Shown: positions 37,982 to 46,619 of the stretch, piece by piece
Layout: every line of letters begins with the position of its first letter
Numbering within the stretch: position 1 is the first letter of the stretch
Source of the DNA: Alkalihalobacterium elongatum
GTDB lineage: Bacteria; Bacillota; Bacilli; Bacillales; Bacillaceae_F
Length of the DNA: 64,000 nucleotides
Assembly (NCBI RefSeq): GCF_019024285.1
Contig: NZ_WMKZ01000001.1
Location: 700,492 to 764,491 of the forward strand
Direction of reading: 5' to 3'
The notes under the pieces: generated by a model
The model's database searches: none
The model's input: only the letters and a program-made list of their open reading frames with translations
What the model was told of the DNA's origin: nothing
Made by a program: the position numbers and the translations under genes

Positions 37982-38074
37982 ATGAGGTTGACCCAAAAAC
38001 AAAGTGCCAGTCTTCTCACAACGAATTCTAATCTCGCGCACGTGAGAAGCACAGACACTTAGAGTCAGCCTCAT
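37982..38074. repeat. GAGGCTGACTC-ended palindromic element B
   Basis: ATGAGGTTGACCC (37982-37994) and GAGTCAGCCTCAT (38062-38074) form the outer arms. Further nested pairs are AAGTG/CACTT (38002-38006 with 38056-38060) and CTTCTCAC/GTGAGAAG (38012-38019 with 38042-38049). The whole 93-bp element folds as one long hairpin and is followed on the minus strand by ATTTTTA, so it can also serve as the fakA terminator. It shares its ends and size class with element A near 30.4 kb. Confidence 0.78.
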
Positions 38075-38085
38075 AAATATTATGC

Positions 38086-39774
38086 TTATTCAACTGAGAA
38101 AATAAATGAATATAGCGGCTGTTTACCTTCGTGAATTTCAACTTCTACGTCTTCAAAGTTTTCTTCAACAAAAGTAGTGATTTCAGCTACTGTTTCTTCT
38201 GTCGCTCCCTCTCCCCAGATGATCGTTAAAATTTCTGAATCTTCATCTAACATATTTTTTAGCAATTGCTGCGTTACTTCAACTAGCGACGGTCCAGATG
38301 AAATTATCGTTTTTTCAGCAATGCCCATAAAATCGTCCTTCTTAATTTCAATTCCGTCCATACTTGTATCCCGGACAGCATACGTCACTTGCCCTGTTTT
38401 TACAAAGGACATCGCATCTTTCATTGTTTCTCTATTACTTTCAAGAGAAGTCATTGGATTAAAAGCCAATAACGCAGCTAAGCCTTGTGGTACCGTTTTA
38501 GAAGGAACAACAGTCACCTCAGCATCAGCAACTTGTGCAGCTTGTTCTGCAGCCATAATAATATTCCCATTATTAGGTAGAACTACTACTTTATGAGCGT
38601 TGGTTTTATGTATAGCTGTAACAATATCTTCTGTACTTGGGTTCATTGTCTGACCACCAGGAATGACTACACTTGCACCCAGTCCTTTAAACAACTCCTC
38701 AATTCCTTCACCCATAGAAACTGTTACTACTCCATATTCGGTCTTTTCTTTTGGAGCCTCTTCTTTGATTGCAGTGTCTTCACCATAAACGGCTTTCGTC
38801 TCATCTAATAAATGAGTATGTTGCTCTCTCATATTTTCAATCTTGATATTAATTAAATTACCGTATCGTTGAGCACGATTTAATATTTCACCAGGTGACT
38901 CAGCATGAATATGTACTTTTAATAAGTCCTCATCAGATACAACAAGAAGCGAATCCCCTAATTGATCTAATTCTTGGCGAAAAGCTGCTTCAATAAAAGG
39001 AGCTACTTTTAGTTTCTCCTCATCAAATTTAACCATTACTTCAGTACAATAGCCAAATTCAATATCTTCTGTTGCTAACATACTTTGAGCATTATGGTGC
39101 TCAATTTTTACGAGGTCTTCCATTGAAGGCGTTTCCACTTCTTGACTTACAATCGTTTCTCCCTTTAGTACTGCAAGGAACCCTTCATAAATATAAACTA
39201 GACCCTGTCCACCAGAATCAACTACACCAACTTCTTTTAATACTGGAAGTAGGTCTGGAGTCCGTTTTAAAGAAGCTCTCGCCTCTGTTAATAAAAATTC
39301 CATAACAGCAATTGGATCATTTGTTTTCTTTGCAGCTTTTTCAGCTGCTTTTGCACTATCTTTTGCAACGGTTAAAATTGTTCCTTCAACTGGCTTCATT
39401 ACAGCTTTATAAGCCGTTGTTACACCAAGTTCAAAAGCACCAGCTAACTCTTTGCCATCAATCGTACCTTTTCCTTCAACACCCTTTGCAAAGCCTCTAA
39501 ATAGCTGGGAAAGAATAACTCCAGAGTTTCCTCTAGCTCCCATTAACAACCCTTTAGAAAAAGCTTGAGCCACAGCTGCTACTTTTTGTAGAGGGGCTTG
39601 TCTAACTTCTTTTACTCCAGATGTAATCGTTAAATTCATATTCGTTCCCGTGTCACCATCTGGTACTGGGAATACATTTAATGCATCCACAATTTTTGCA
39701 TGTTTTGTTAAATTAGCGCCACCTTGAATAAACATTTGCGCTAGTTGACTAGCATCAATTACTTTTCCTGACAC
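38086..39774 (-). CDS. fakA: Fatty acid kinase, catalytic subunit FakA (YloV)
   Basis: FakA phosphorylates exogenous fatty acids bound to FakB (DegV-family) partners, feeding the PlsX/PlsY route. The N-terminal DhaL-like kinase domain (about 1-205) has NVFPVPDGDTGTNMNLTI (Mg-ATP Asp residues) and GARGNSGVILSQLFRGFA. The middle and C-terminal DAK/YloV domains include DSGGQGLVYIYEGFL and ILTIIWGEGATEETV. The length of 562 residues is normal. The start is a GTG at 39774, eight bases after AGGAGG. Its partner gene fakB is not in the window. It follows yloU by 21 bp. Confidence 0.95.
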   Translation of the reverse strand: MSGKVIDASQLAQMFIQGGANLTKHAKIVDALNVFPVPDGDTGTNMNLTITSGVKEVRQAPLQKVAAVAQAFSKGLLMGARGNSGVILSQLFRGFAKGVEGKGTIDGKELAGAFELGVTTAYKAVMKPVEGTILTVAKDSAKAAEKAAKKTNDPIAVMEFLLTEARASLKRTPDLLPVLKEVGVVDSGGQGLVYIYEGFLAVLKGETIVSQEVETPSMEDLVKIEHHNAQSMLATEDIEFGYCTEVMVKFDEEKLKVAPFIEAAFRQELDQLGDSLLVVSDEDLLKVHIHAESPGEILNRAQRYGNLINIKIENMREQHTHLLDETKAVYGEDTAIKEEAPKEKTEYGVVTVSMGEGIEELFKGLGASVVIPGGQTMNPSTEDIVTAIHKTNAHKVVVLPNNGNIIMAAEQAAQVADAEVTVVPSKTVPQGLAALLAFNPMTSLESNRETMKDAMSFVKTGQVTYAVRDTSMDGIEIKKDDFMGIAEKTIISSGPSLVEVTQQLLKNMLDEDSEILTIIWGEGATEETVAEITTFVEENFEDVEVEIHEGKQPLYSFIFSVE

Positions 39775-39795
39775 AAATCTTTCCTCCTAACTCAC

Positions 39796-40158
39796 TTAAG
39801 GGTTGATTACACGCACCCCTTGAACAAAAATGTTCACTGAGTCTACAACCAAACCTAACATTTTCTCTAGTTGATATTTAACTTTCGTTTGTACGTTATG
39901 AGCTACTTCAGAAATTTTTGTACCATAACTTACAATGATGTACATATCGATATGGATTTTATCGCCTTCTTCTCGAATGACTACACCACGTTGAAAGTTC
40001 TCTTTACCTAAGATCTCACTTAACCCATCTTTAAGTTGCTTTTGTGATGCCATGCCTACAATTCCATAACAATCGACAGCAGCTCCACCAGCGATAGTTG
40101 CTACTACGTCTTTAGAAACATCAATAATTCCCATTTGCGTTTTTAATTCTACAGGCAT
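39796..40158 (-). CDS. yloU: Asp23/Gls24 family protein YloU
   Basis: This 120-residue protein belongs to the Asp23/Gls24 family of envelope-stress-associated proteins. It starts MPVELKTQMGIIDVSKDVVA and continues IAGGAAVDCYGIVGMASQ, with the family's alternating hydrophobic strands and VQTKVKYQLEKMLGLVVDSV near the C-terminus. There is no signal peptide. Always paired with fakA in bacilli; the precise function is unknown. The ATG follows GGGGGAGACTG. It is divergent from rpmB. Confidence 0.9.
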   Translation of the reverse strand: MPVELKTQMGIIDVSKDVVATIAGGAAVDCYGIVGMASQKQLKDGLSEILGKENFQRGVVIREEGDKIHIDMYIIVSYGTKISEVAHNVQTKVKYQLEKMLGLVVDSVNIFVQGVRVINP

Positions 40159-40284
40159 TACAGTCTCCCCCTTTTATAAATTGTTTGGGTATCGTCATTT
40201 TACTATACTATATCCAATTTTGAAAGCTAACTCTATCACATTTACTGTCAAGCATCATTACTTGATAAAAATTGTTGGAAACTG

Positions 40285-40313
40285 TTGCATTCTAAAAATC
40301 CCTATGCTAAGAT
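40285..40313 (+). promoter_or_regulatory. Sigma-A-type promoter of rpmB
   Basis: TTGCAT (40285-40290) and TAAGAT (40308-40313) are exactly 17 bases apart, about 75 bp before the rpmB start codon, on the plus strand. The leader ends in AAGGAGGTG before ATG. Confidence 0.7.
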
Positions 40314-40388
40314 ATTCGAGTATGAATTAAAAATCGAACAGACAGCTGATTCGATTGGATTAATTGGGTTTAAGGAGGTGCGTATATA

Positions 40389-40577
40389 ATGGCACGTAAA
40401 TGTTATATTACTGGTAGAAAAGCACGCACAGGAAACCAGCGTTCACACGCGATGAATAAAACTAAGCGCAAATGGGGCGCAAACGTTCAAAAAGTTCGCA
40501 TTTTAGTTGACGGTAAACCAAAACGAGTTTATGTTTCTGCTCGTGCGTTAAAGTCTGGTAAAGTAGAGCGCGTATAA
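40389..40577 (+). CDS. rpmB: 50S ribosomal protein L28
   Basis: L28 is a 62-residue large-subunit protein. The sequence [20 protein letters not shown] and [20 protein letters not shown] is diagnostic. It lacks the zinc-binding cysteine pairs found in some L28 proteins: only one Cys (position 5) is present, so it is the zinc-free form. The ATG follows AAGGAGGTGCGTATA. It is divergent from yloU and convergent with spoVM, as in B. subtilis. Confidence 0.98.
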   Translation: MARKCYITGRKARTGNQRSHAMNKTKRKWGANVQKVRILVDGKPKRVYVSARALKSGKVERV

Positions 40578-40602
40578 GACAAGTCTACTATAAGTGTAGA
40601 CG

Positions 40603-40668
40603 AAACGAAGTTATTTCATGCTTCGTTTAAGAAACAAGAGGCTGACAACTGTCGACCTCTTGTTTTTT
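40603..40668 (+). terminator. Hairpin plus intrinsic terminator after rpmB
   Basis: A first hairpin, AAACGAAG (40603-40610) with CTTCGTTT (40621-40628), is followed by AACAAGAGG...CCTCTTGTT (40633-40663) with an inner GAC/GTC pair and a T-run at 40662-40668. The second is the functional terminator; the first may guard the 3' end. The second belongs to the AAGAGGCTGAC family. Confidence 0.85.
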
Positions 40669-40768
40669 GGTTTTTAAAAACAATTTCCTAAATATTCAAA
40701 TTTAACTAAAATCAAGAAAGAAAAGGTTTTTTAAACCACACTAAGTAAAATGCTTTTCTTTCTAACCA

Positions 40769-40806
40769 AATAATGCACCGTCTTTGGGCAGTTACGGTGC
40801 ATTATT
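40769..40806 (-). terminator. Probable terminator after spoVM
   Basis: AATAATGCACCGT (40769-40781) and ACGGTGCATTATT (40794-40806) form a perfect 13-bp stem with a 12-base loop a few bases past the spoVM stop. The following bases on the minus strand (TTGGTTAG) are only moderately T-rich. It also lies downstream of the convergent rpmB. Confidence 0.6.
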
Positions 40807-40812
40807 GGATAA

Positions 40813-40893
40813 TTAATTTTTTTTAAATGAACCTAGAATTGCTCTTACAAACCCGCCAATGAACTTAGGCAGCTTGATCGTATAAAATTTCAT
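40813..40893 (-). CDS. spoVM: Stage V sporulation protein SpoVM
   Basis: SpoVM is a 26-residue amphipathic helix that recognises the convex forespore membrane, anchors SpoIVA to start coat assembly and inhibits FtsH. The translation MKFYTIKLPKFIGGFVRAIL then GSFKKN matches B. subtilis SpoVM at most positions. Pro9, needed for curvature sensing, is kept, while residue 15 is Phe rather than Ile. The ATG follows GGAGGAGGAG. The gene is between rpmB and rpe as expected and is too short for usual gene callers. A forespore-mother-cell (sigma-E) promoter is expected upstream but I could not fix it. Confidence 0.97.
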   Translation of the reverse strand: MKFYTIKLPKFIGGFVRAILGSFKKN

Positions 40894-41167
40894 AGCTCCT
40901 CCTCCTCAACATGAATTGCCACCGACTTACGAATAAATGAAGGATGATGACATGAAGAATGCTCATTTATACTAGTATATTCATCACTGACAAAATAGTA
41001 CCCATTTTTTTCATGTGAGAACTATATGAGTTCTACCCTTTCTATCTATCCTACAATCATTCATATGCAAAATTATCATTGATATGCAACTTGGTTTATA
41101 AAAATTGGACAAACAAACTTTACAAAGTCACATTAATAAGGCAGCTATTCAGTAGTTAAGGTAGGAA

Positions 41168-41812
41168 TTATCCTCTAATTGCGCCAATTGCCGCGGCACG
41201 ATCTTTTTTGCTATAAACGGCTGATCCTGCTACAAGTACATTTGCACCAGCTTCAATACATAATTGTGCCGTTTCTTCATTTACCCCACCGTCTACCTCG
41301 ATATCAATATTAAGCTTTTTTGACTTTGCCATTTCAGAAACCGCTGTAATTTTTGGTAAGACACTATTAATAAACTTTTGACCACCAAATCCAGGGTTAA
41401 CAGTCATTAACAGAACCATATCAACGTCGTCTATTACGTGTTGAATGGTATCAACTGGTGTTGCTGGATTTAATACTACTCCAGCCTTTACACCCTGTTC
41501 TTTAATGAGATGAACCGTCCGATGGAGGTGTGGGCAGGCTTCAACATGAACTGTAATAATATCCGCTCCAGCTTTTGCAAACTGTGGAATGTAGAGATCA
41601 GGATTTTCAATCATTAAATGAACATCTAGTGGTAGTTTAGTAACTGGCCGAATCGCTTCGACAATTAGCGGTCCAATCGTAATATTCGGCACAAAGTGAC
41701 CATCCATGACGTCAACATGTATGTAATCTGCTCCACCTTGTTCTACATCGCTTATCTCTTCACCTAACTTTGAAAAATCTGCTGATAAAATGGATGGGGC
41801 TATCTTTATCAT
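41168..41812 (-). CDS. rpe: Ribulose-phosphate 3-epimerase
   Basis: Rpe interconverts ribulose-5-phosphate and xylulose-5-phosphate in the pentose phosphate pathway. The TIM-barrel motifs are clear: [38 protein letters not shown] with metal-binding His and Asp, [14 protein letters not shown] and [14 protein letters not shown]. The length of 214 residues is normal. It begins 2 bp after the rsgA stop and is the last gene of the prpC-prkC-rsgA-rpe series. thiN, which follows rpe in B. subtilis, is absent here. Confidence 0.97.
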   Translation of the reverse strand: MIKIAPSILSADFSKLGEEISDVEQGGADYIHVDVMDGHFVPNITIGPLIVEAIRPVTKLPLDVHLMIENPDLYIPQFAKAGADIITVHVEACPHLHRTVHLIKEQGVKAGVVLNPATPVDTIQHVIDDVDMVLLMTVNPGFGGQKFINSVLPKITAVSEMAKSKKLNIDIEVDGGVNEETAQLCIEAGANVLVAGSAVYSKKDRAAAIGAIRG

Positions 41813-41814
41813 AA

Positions 41815-42696
41815 CTAGTACCTCCGCTTTTGGCTTTTTATTTCCTCTAAAAATTGTAAATAGTGTTCATAACGATAAGATAATATTTCTTCAGCATCAA
41901 CAGCTGCTTTAATTGCACATTTAGGCTCACTCGTATGTGTACACCCTCGAAACTTACAATCCGCAAGCCTTTCCTTCATCTCTGGAAAGTAAAGTGATAA
42001 ATCCTCTGCTTCAATATCAACAAAATCCAACGAGCTAAAACCAGGTGTATCAGCAACTAAGCCTTCACCCACTGCTAATAATTCTACATGCCTAGTCGTA
42101 TGTTTTCCACGACCTAAATGAGTTGATATTTTATTTGTTTCAATATCTAACTCTGGGTGCAGCGTATTGAGTAAAGATGATTTTCCTACTCCTGATTGAC
42201 CTGCTATAACAGTTACCTTATCTTTTAAATAAGGCATTAATGTTTCAATTCCTGCTTTTGTTTCAATTGATGTAAGAATAACTGTATATCCGATGGCTTC
42301 ATAGTCTTCTTTGTACTTCTCAATAATCCGTTGTTTAGCTTCGTCTAATAAATCAACTTTACTTATACAGATAATTGGTTCAATATAATGAGCTTCAATA
42401 TGTACTAAAAAGCGATTTAATAAGAGCGGACTAAAATTTGGCTCCAATGCCGAAAAAACTAAAATGGCTTGATCGACATTTGAAATTGGCGGTCGAATCA
42501 TTTCATTTTCCCGATCATGTATATCAAGGATATATCCATCTGTACGATTTTCAGCTTCAAAATGGACAAAATCACCTACGAGTGGTTTAATATTTTGATT
42601 ACGAAAAACCCCTCGACCACGACATTGAAACATACCATCCTCATTATGGACATAATAGAAGCCACTCAAGGCTTTGACTATTCTTCCTTCTGGCAT
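41815..42696 (-). CDS. rsgA: Small ribosomal subunit biogenesis GTPase RsgA (CpgA)
   Basis: RsgA is a circularly permuted GTPase that checks 30S maturation. The N-terminal OB-fold is at residues 1-65; G4-like ISKVDLLD near 125 precedes G1 [14 protein letters not shown] near 170 and G3 DTPGF near 220. The C-terminal zinc finger uses [14 protein letters not shown]. The length is 293 residues. The ATG follows CAGGAGG. Its place beside prkC is conserved; CpgA is a known PrkC phosphorylation target in B. subtilis. Confidence 0.97.
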   Translation of the reverse strand: MPEGRIVKALSGFYYVHNEDGMFQCRGRGVFRNQNIKPLVGDFVHFEAENRTDGYILDIHDRENEMIRPPISNVDQAILVFSALEPNFSPLLLNRFLVHIEAHYIEPIICISKVDLLDEAKQRIIEKYKEDYEAIGYTVILTSIETKAGIETLMPYLKDKVTVIAGQSGVGKSSLLNTLHPELDIETNKISTHLGRGKHTTRHVELLAVGEGLVADTPGFSSLDFVDIEAEDLSLYFPEMKERLADCKFRGCTHTSEPKCAIKAAVDAEEILSYRYEHYLQFLEEIKSQKRRY

Positions 42697-42714
42697 TAAA
42701 TCCTCCTGATTATT

Positions 42715-42753
42715 GAGGCTGTTGACTCTTTGATAAGAACAGCCTCTTTTTTT
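42715..42753 (+). terminator. Plus-strand-oriented terminator-like hairpin between prkC and rsgA
   Basis: GAGGCTGTT (42715-42723) and AACAGCCTC (42738-42746) form a nine-bp stem with a 14-base loop, followed on the plus strand by TTTTTTT. Both flanking genes are on the minus strand, so as a terminator it faces the wrong way; on the minus strand no T-run follows. It may stop antisense transcription or be a relic of the GAGGCTGAC palindrome family. Confidence 0.7.
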
Positions 42754-42759
42754 ATTACT

Positions 42760-44745
42760 TTATTGGTTTGTGTATTTGAACTCATATGTATCATAGAGTT
42801 CTCCATTAATATACAGTTTATAATACCCATCTTTACGTGGAGTTACGACTATCGGAATCCGGAGAGTTTTCGTCTCTAATATTCTTTCGTCGAAAAAGAC
42901 TTTTTCGGTTTCTGTCGTAGCATCTTTATAACGAATAAGAATATGTGGATCATCACCCTCATCTACTTGAAGAGGTAGAGCACTCTCTATTGTTTTTCTC
43001 GGCTCTTGTTCAGGTTTTCTTTCCTCTTCTCTTGTTTCTTCAGGTTTTTTTGGTTCTGGTCCTTTAGAAATCGTCAGAGCAACTTCAGTACCTTTCTTTA
43101 CTTGTGAAAATGCATTTGGTGATTGAGAGATTACTTGATCTTTAGGTACATCGTTAGAGTGTTGATATGTGACTTTAGATAATAAACCTTCACTATCTAA
43201 ATAATTATATGCCTCTCGTTCTGTCAATCCGCGCAAATTGTTTAAGGTAACCATTTTTTCAACACTGTACGTTAAGTAAACAGTAGTTTCTTCCACGATC
43301 ACGTGAACTCCAGGTTCTGGTACCTGGGTAAGAATAACACCTGGTGTTTCATCAGATTCACGCTCTGCAAATTCAATTTTTTCAAAATCACGGAGAATTC
43401 GTTCAGCCCGCTCCCTTTGCATACCAATCACTTCAGGCATCTCAAACCTCTCTTGGCCTTCACTGACAATTAATCTTACTTTACTTCCAACTTTTACTAT
43501 CGAACCACCAACTGGATCTTGTCGAATGACTTGATTTTCTGGTGCTTCATCATGAGGTACTCTTTCATGTTCCACAATCAAGCCAAGATCAGTTAAAAGT
43601 ATCTCAGCTTCTTCTATATCTTCTCCAATGACGTTAATTACTTCTACTTCATCTACTTTTAGGAGACTTGGAAAGAGAGCAAACGCCGCCACTCCAGACC
43701 CAATAATTAAGAAAAATAAAACCAATAATAATGTTAACCAGCGGTTCTTCTTTTTCTTTTTAGGTTGTTCTGTTTTGACCTCTTCGTTCGATGATTTGTC
43801 CACAAGTGGCTTAGCTTCAATTGTCGCATCTAAATCTTTTACTGTTTCATTATGTTTAATGATGGGTATGGCCTTTGTCACATCTTCATCGTCAGTTGGA
43901 ATAACAAACCTCGGCTCGTTAGATCGAGCTGGATCTAATGACGTTTCTAGATCTTCTCCCATTTCAATTGCACTTTCATAACGATGTAATGCATCTTTTG
44001 TAGTAGAACGTAGAATAATATTTTCAAGGCTTTGTGGAATTAAACGATTAATTTTCCTTGGAGACGGCACTTCATCTTGTAAATGCTTTAAAGCAATTGT
44101 AACAGCAGTATCTCCTGAGAATGGAACTTGTCCAGTAACCATTTCATAAAGTACAATCCCTAGAGAGTAAATATCTGATTTATACGTAACAACTCCACCT
44201 CTTGCTTGCTCTGGTGAAAGATAATGGACCGAACCCATAACAGAATTAGTATGAGTAATCGTTGCACTGGACATTGCACGTGCAATTCCAAAGTCTGTTA
44301 CTTTTGCTTCCCCACTTTTACTTATTAAAATATTATGTGGTTTTATATCTCTATGGACAATTTGATTAGCATGTGCGTGTGCAATTGCCGAAGTCACTTG
44401 AGTCATAATATCGACGGTTTCATCAAGGGAAAGGGCCCCACGATCTTGGATAAGTTCCTTTAAAGTCGGACCTTCTACGTATTCCATGACGATATAATAT
44501 AAATCTTCTTCCTCACCGACATCAAATATACTAACAACATTAGGATGAGCTAGACTAGTAGCGGCCTGAGCTTCTCGTCTAAAACGCTTAATGAATTGCT
44601 CATCTCTTGAGAATTGTGGCTGTAAAACTTTAACGGCAACGATTCGATCGAGGATAACATCACGTGCTTTGTACACATATGCCATTCCACCGCCGCCAAT
44701 TGTTTCTAAAATATGATAACGACCGTTAATACGTGTACCTATCAT
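42760..44745 (-). CDS. prkC: Membrane Ser/Thr kinase PrkC with PASTA domains
   Basis: PrkC senses peptidoglycan fragments and, in B. subtilis, triggers spore germination and phosphorylates translation and wall proteins. The cytosolic Hanks-type kinase (about 1-270) has GGGGMAYVYKA, VAVKVL, HRDIKPHNIL, DFGIA and SPEQARGG. A lysine-rich juxtamembrane segment precedes one transmembrane helix (about 333-355). Outside are three PASTA repeats (about 365-430, 432-500, 502-568) and a C-terminal beta-rich domain of about 75 residues. The ATG at 44745 follows AGGGGTGA (661 residues); an in-frame GTG overlaps the prpC stop. Confidence 0.97.
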   Translation of the reverse strand: MIGTRINGRYHILETIGGGGMAYVYKARDVILDRIVAVKVLQPQFSRDEQFIKRFRREAQAATSLAHPNVVSIFDVGEEEDLYYIVMEYVEGPTLKELIQDRGALSLDETVDIMTQVTSAIAHAHANQIVHRDIKPHNILISKSGEAKVTDFGIARAMSSATITHTNSVMGSVHYLSPEQARGGVVTYKSDIYSLGIVLYEMVTGQVPFSGDTAVTIALKHLQDEVPSPRKINRLIPQSLENIILRSTTKDALHRYESAIEMGEDLETSLDPARSNEPRFVIPTDDEDVTKAIPIIKHNETVKDLDATIEAKPLVDKSSNEEVKTEQPKKKKKNRWLTLLLVLFFLIIGSGVAAFALFPSLLKVDEVEVINVIGEDIEEAEILLTDLGLIVEHERVPHDEAPENQVIRQDPVGGSIVKVGSKVRLIVSEGQERFEMPEVIGMQRERAERILRDFEKIEFAERESDETPGVILTQVPEPGVHVIVEETTVYLTYSVEKMVTLNNLRGLTEREAYNYLDSEGLLSKVTYQHSNDVPKDQVISQSPNAFSQVKKGTEVALTISKGPEPKKPEETREEERKPEQEPRKTIESALPLQVDEGDDPHILIRYKDATTETEKVFFDERILETKTLRIPIVVTPRKDGYYKLYINGELYDTYEFKYTNQ

Positions 44746-44750
44746 TAGCG

Positions 44751-45503
44751 TCACCCCTGTTCCTGACGATCATGAGAATAGTGGACAATCGCTACGGTTA
44801 TATTATCTTCTCCTCCACGATCATTGGCCAAATCAATTAGTTTATCAACTTTATCGTTAACACTATTACTTAATCGTAGTAACTCCTCTATCTCACTATC
44901 GTTTACTTTATTTGATAAACCGTCTGAACAAAGGATGATGGTATCATCTTCTTCCCAATCAATCGTTTCAACATCAATTTTTATCGTTGGTTCGGTGCCA
45001 AGAGCTCGCAGCAAAACGTTTTTTCTGGGATGATGCTCCGCTTGTTCTTCTGTTATTTGGCCTGTTCGAACGAGCTCATTAACCAAAGAATGGTCAGATG
45101 TCTTTTGCTGAAAGCCACAGCTATTTAATAAATATCCCCGACTATCTCCTACATGACCGATTGAAACGAATTCCTCTGTACAAACCGCTAACACAACAGT
45201 GGTTCCCATCCCCTGACATTCTCGATTTGCTTTTGCATGTAAGAATAGTCGCTCGTTAACTAATTGAATGGCTTCATTAATCCATTGTTCAATTTCTGTT
45301 GGTTTTGACATCACAGGGGTATTTAGCCATTTTTCTTTTAATAAATCACTCGTCATTTGGCTTGCAACATCCCCTGCCTGATGCCCGCCCATCCCATCTG
45401 CAACAACTGCCATAACTGGACCTTTAGGATGTTGAAAGATACCCCCGCTATCTTCATTATGGGGTCTCACTTTACCAACATTTGAATTAAAAGCAAACTT
45501 CAT
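44751..45503 (-). CDS. prpC: PP2C-type Ser/Thr protein phosphatase PrpC
   Basis: PrpC reverses PrkC phosphorylation. The PP2C metal-binding motifs are intact: VVADGMGGHQAGDVASQM, GTTVVLAV, IGHVGDSRGYLL, ILCSDGLSNKV and DRGGEDNITVAIV. It is soluble, 250 residues long. The ATG follows GAGGTGAGC. It lies 7 bp after rlmN, and its end abuts prkC (prkC's alternative GTG start overlaps its stop), a conserved kinase-phosphatase pair. Confidence 0.98.
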   Translation of the reverse strand: MKFAFNSNVGKVRPHNEDSGGIFQHPKGPVMAVVADGMGGHQAGDVASQMTSDLLKEKWLNTPVMSKPTEIEQWINEAIQLVNERLFLHAKANRECQGMGTTVVLAVCTEEFVSIGHVGDSRGYLLNSCGFQQKTSDHSLVNELVRTGQITEEQAEHHPRKNVLLRALGTEPTIKIDVETIDWEEDDTIILCSDGLSNKVNDSEIEELLRLSNSVNDKVDKLIDLANDRGGEDNITVAIVHYSHDRQEQG

Positions 45504-45510
45504 TTATTGC

Positions 45511-46599
45511 TCACCTCGTCTCCTCTTTACGCTCCTTAGCACGGAGCTGACCACAAGCAGCATCGATATCATGTCCTTGCTCTCTTCGAATCGTGACATT
45601 AATTCCACGATTTTTCAAGATGTTTTCAAATGCAAAGATTTGATCTCTAGGTGTCCGCTTATAATCTCTTTCTAATACAAAGTTTACTGGTATTAAATTA
45701 ACATGACATTTTACATTTTTTATTAGGTCAGCCAATTCTTCTGCATGTTCGTCTTGATCATTTACTCCACCAAATAAACCATACTCAAAAGTCACTCTAC
45801 GTCCTGTCTTATTAGTATAATAATTAATCGATTCCATTAATTTTGTTAATGAGTAGGCTCGATTGATTGGCATGAGTTTAGAGCGTAATTCAGTATTCGG
45901 TGCGTGTAAGGAGATAGCAAAGTTAATTTGCATCCCTTCATCTGCAAATTTATATATATACGGGACAATGCCGCTGGTAGAAACCGTAATGTGCCGAGCC
46001 CCTATATTAAGTCCCTTATTATGGTTAATCGTTCTTAAAAAAGAAACAAGCGCATCATAATTGTCGAACGGCTCACCAATTCCCATAACAACTACGGAAC
46101 TTACTCGTTCATCCACTTCATCCATTGCACGCTGTGCCTCAAGTACTTGTGCCACAATTTCTCCAGCCTCTAAATTACGTTTAAGCCCACCTAATGTAGA
46201 AGCACAAAACGTGCAACCTATTCGACAGCCAACTTGAGTAGTTACACAAACACTGTTTCCATAATTGTGGCGCATAATAACTGTTTCAATTGAGTATCCA
46301 TCGTGAAGTTCAAACAAAAATTTGACTGTACCGTCACTAGACTCTTGTTTTGTCACTGTTTTTAATGTAGTTAAACTAAACTGCTCCGTCAGTTTTCTAC
46401 GTAAATCCTTTGACAAATTCGACATGTTTTCAAAAGAGTCAATTCGTTTCCTATAAAGCCATTCATAAATTTGTCCTGCTCTAAAATCAGGTTCGTTATT
46501 TTCTTTCAACCACTGTTTTAAATCAGTAAACTGAAGCGAATATATTGAAGGTAACTTTTCTGTTTGCACTAAATTTGTTTCAGTATTTTTGTCCTCCAT
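45511..46599 (-). CDS. rlmN: Dual-specificity 23S rRNA (A2503-C2)/tRNA (A37-C2) methyltransferase RlmN
   Basis: RlmN is a radical-SAM enzyme that methylates C2 of A2503 in 23S rRNA and A37 in some tRNAs. The cluster motif [10 protein letters not shown] is near residue 128, SAM contacts [11 protein letters not shown] near 182, and the C-terminal cysteine that forms the methyl-transfer intermediate is in DIDAACGQL. The length of 362 residues is normal. The ATG follows GAAGGAGC. It follows rsmB by 20 bp and precedes prpC. Confidence 0.97.
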   Translation of the reverse strand: MEDKNTETNLVQTEKLPSIYSLQFTDLKQWLKENNEPDFRAGQIYEWLYRKRIDSFENMSNLSKDLRRKLTEQFSLTTLKTVTKQESSDGTVKFLFELHDGYSIETVIMRHNYGNSVCVTTQVGCRIGCTFCASTLGGLKRNLEAGEIVAQVLEAQRAMDEVDERVSSVVVMGIGEPFDNYDALVSFLRTINHNKGLNIGARHITVSTSGIVPYIYKFADEGMQINFAISLHAPNTELRSKLMPINRAYSLTKLMESINYYTNKTGRRVTFEYGLFGGVNDQDEHAEELADLIKNVKCHVNLIPVNFVLERDYKRTPRDQIFAFENILKNRGINVTIRREQGHDIDAACGQLRAKERKEETR

Positions 46600-46619
46600 A
46601 AGAGCTCCTTCATTCCTTA

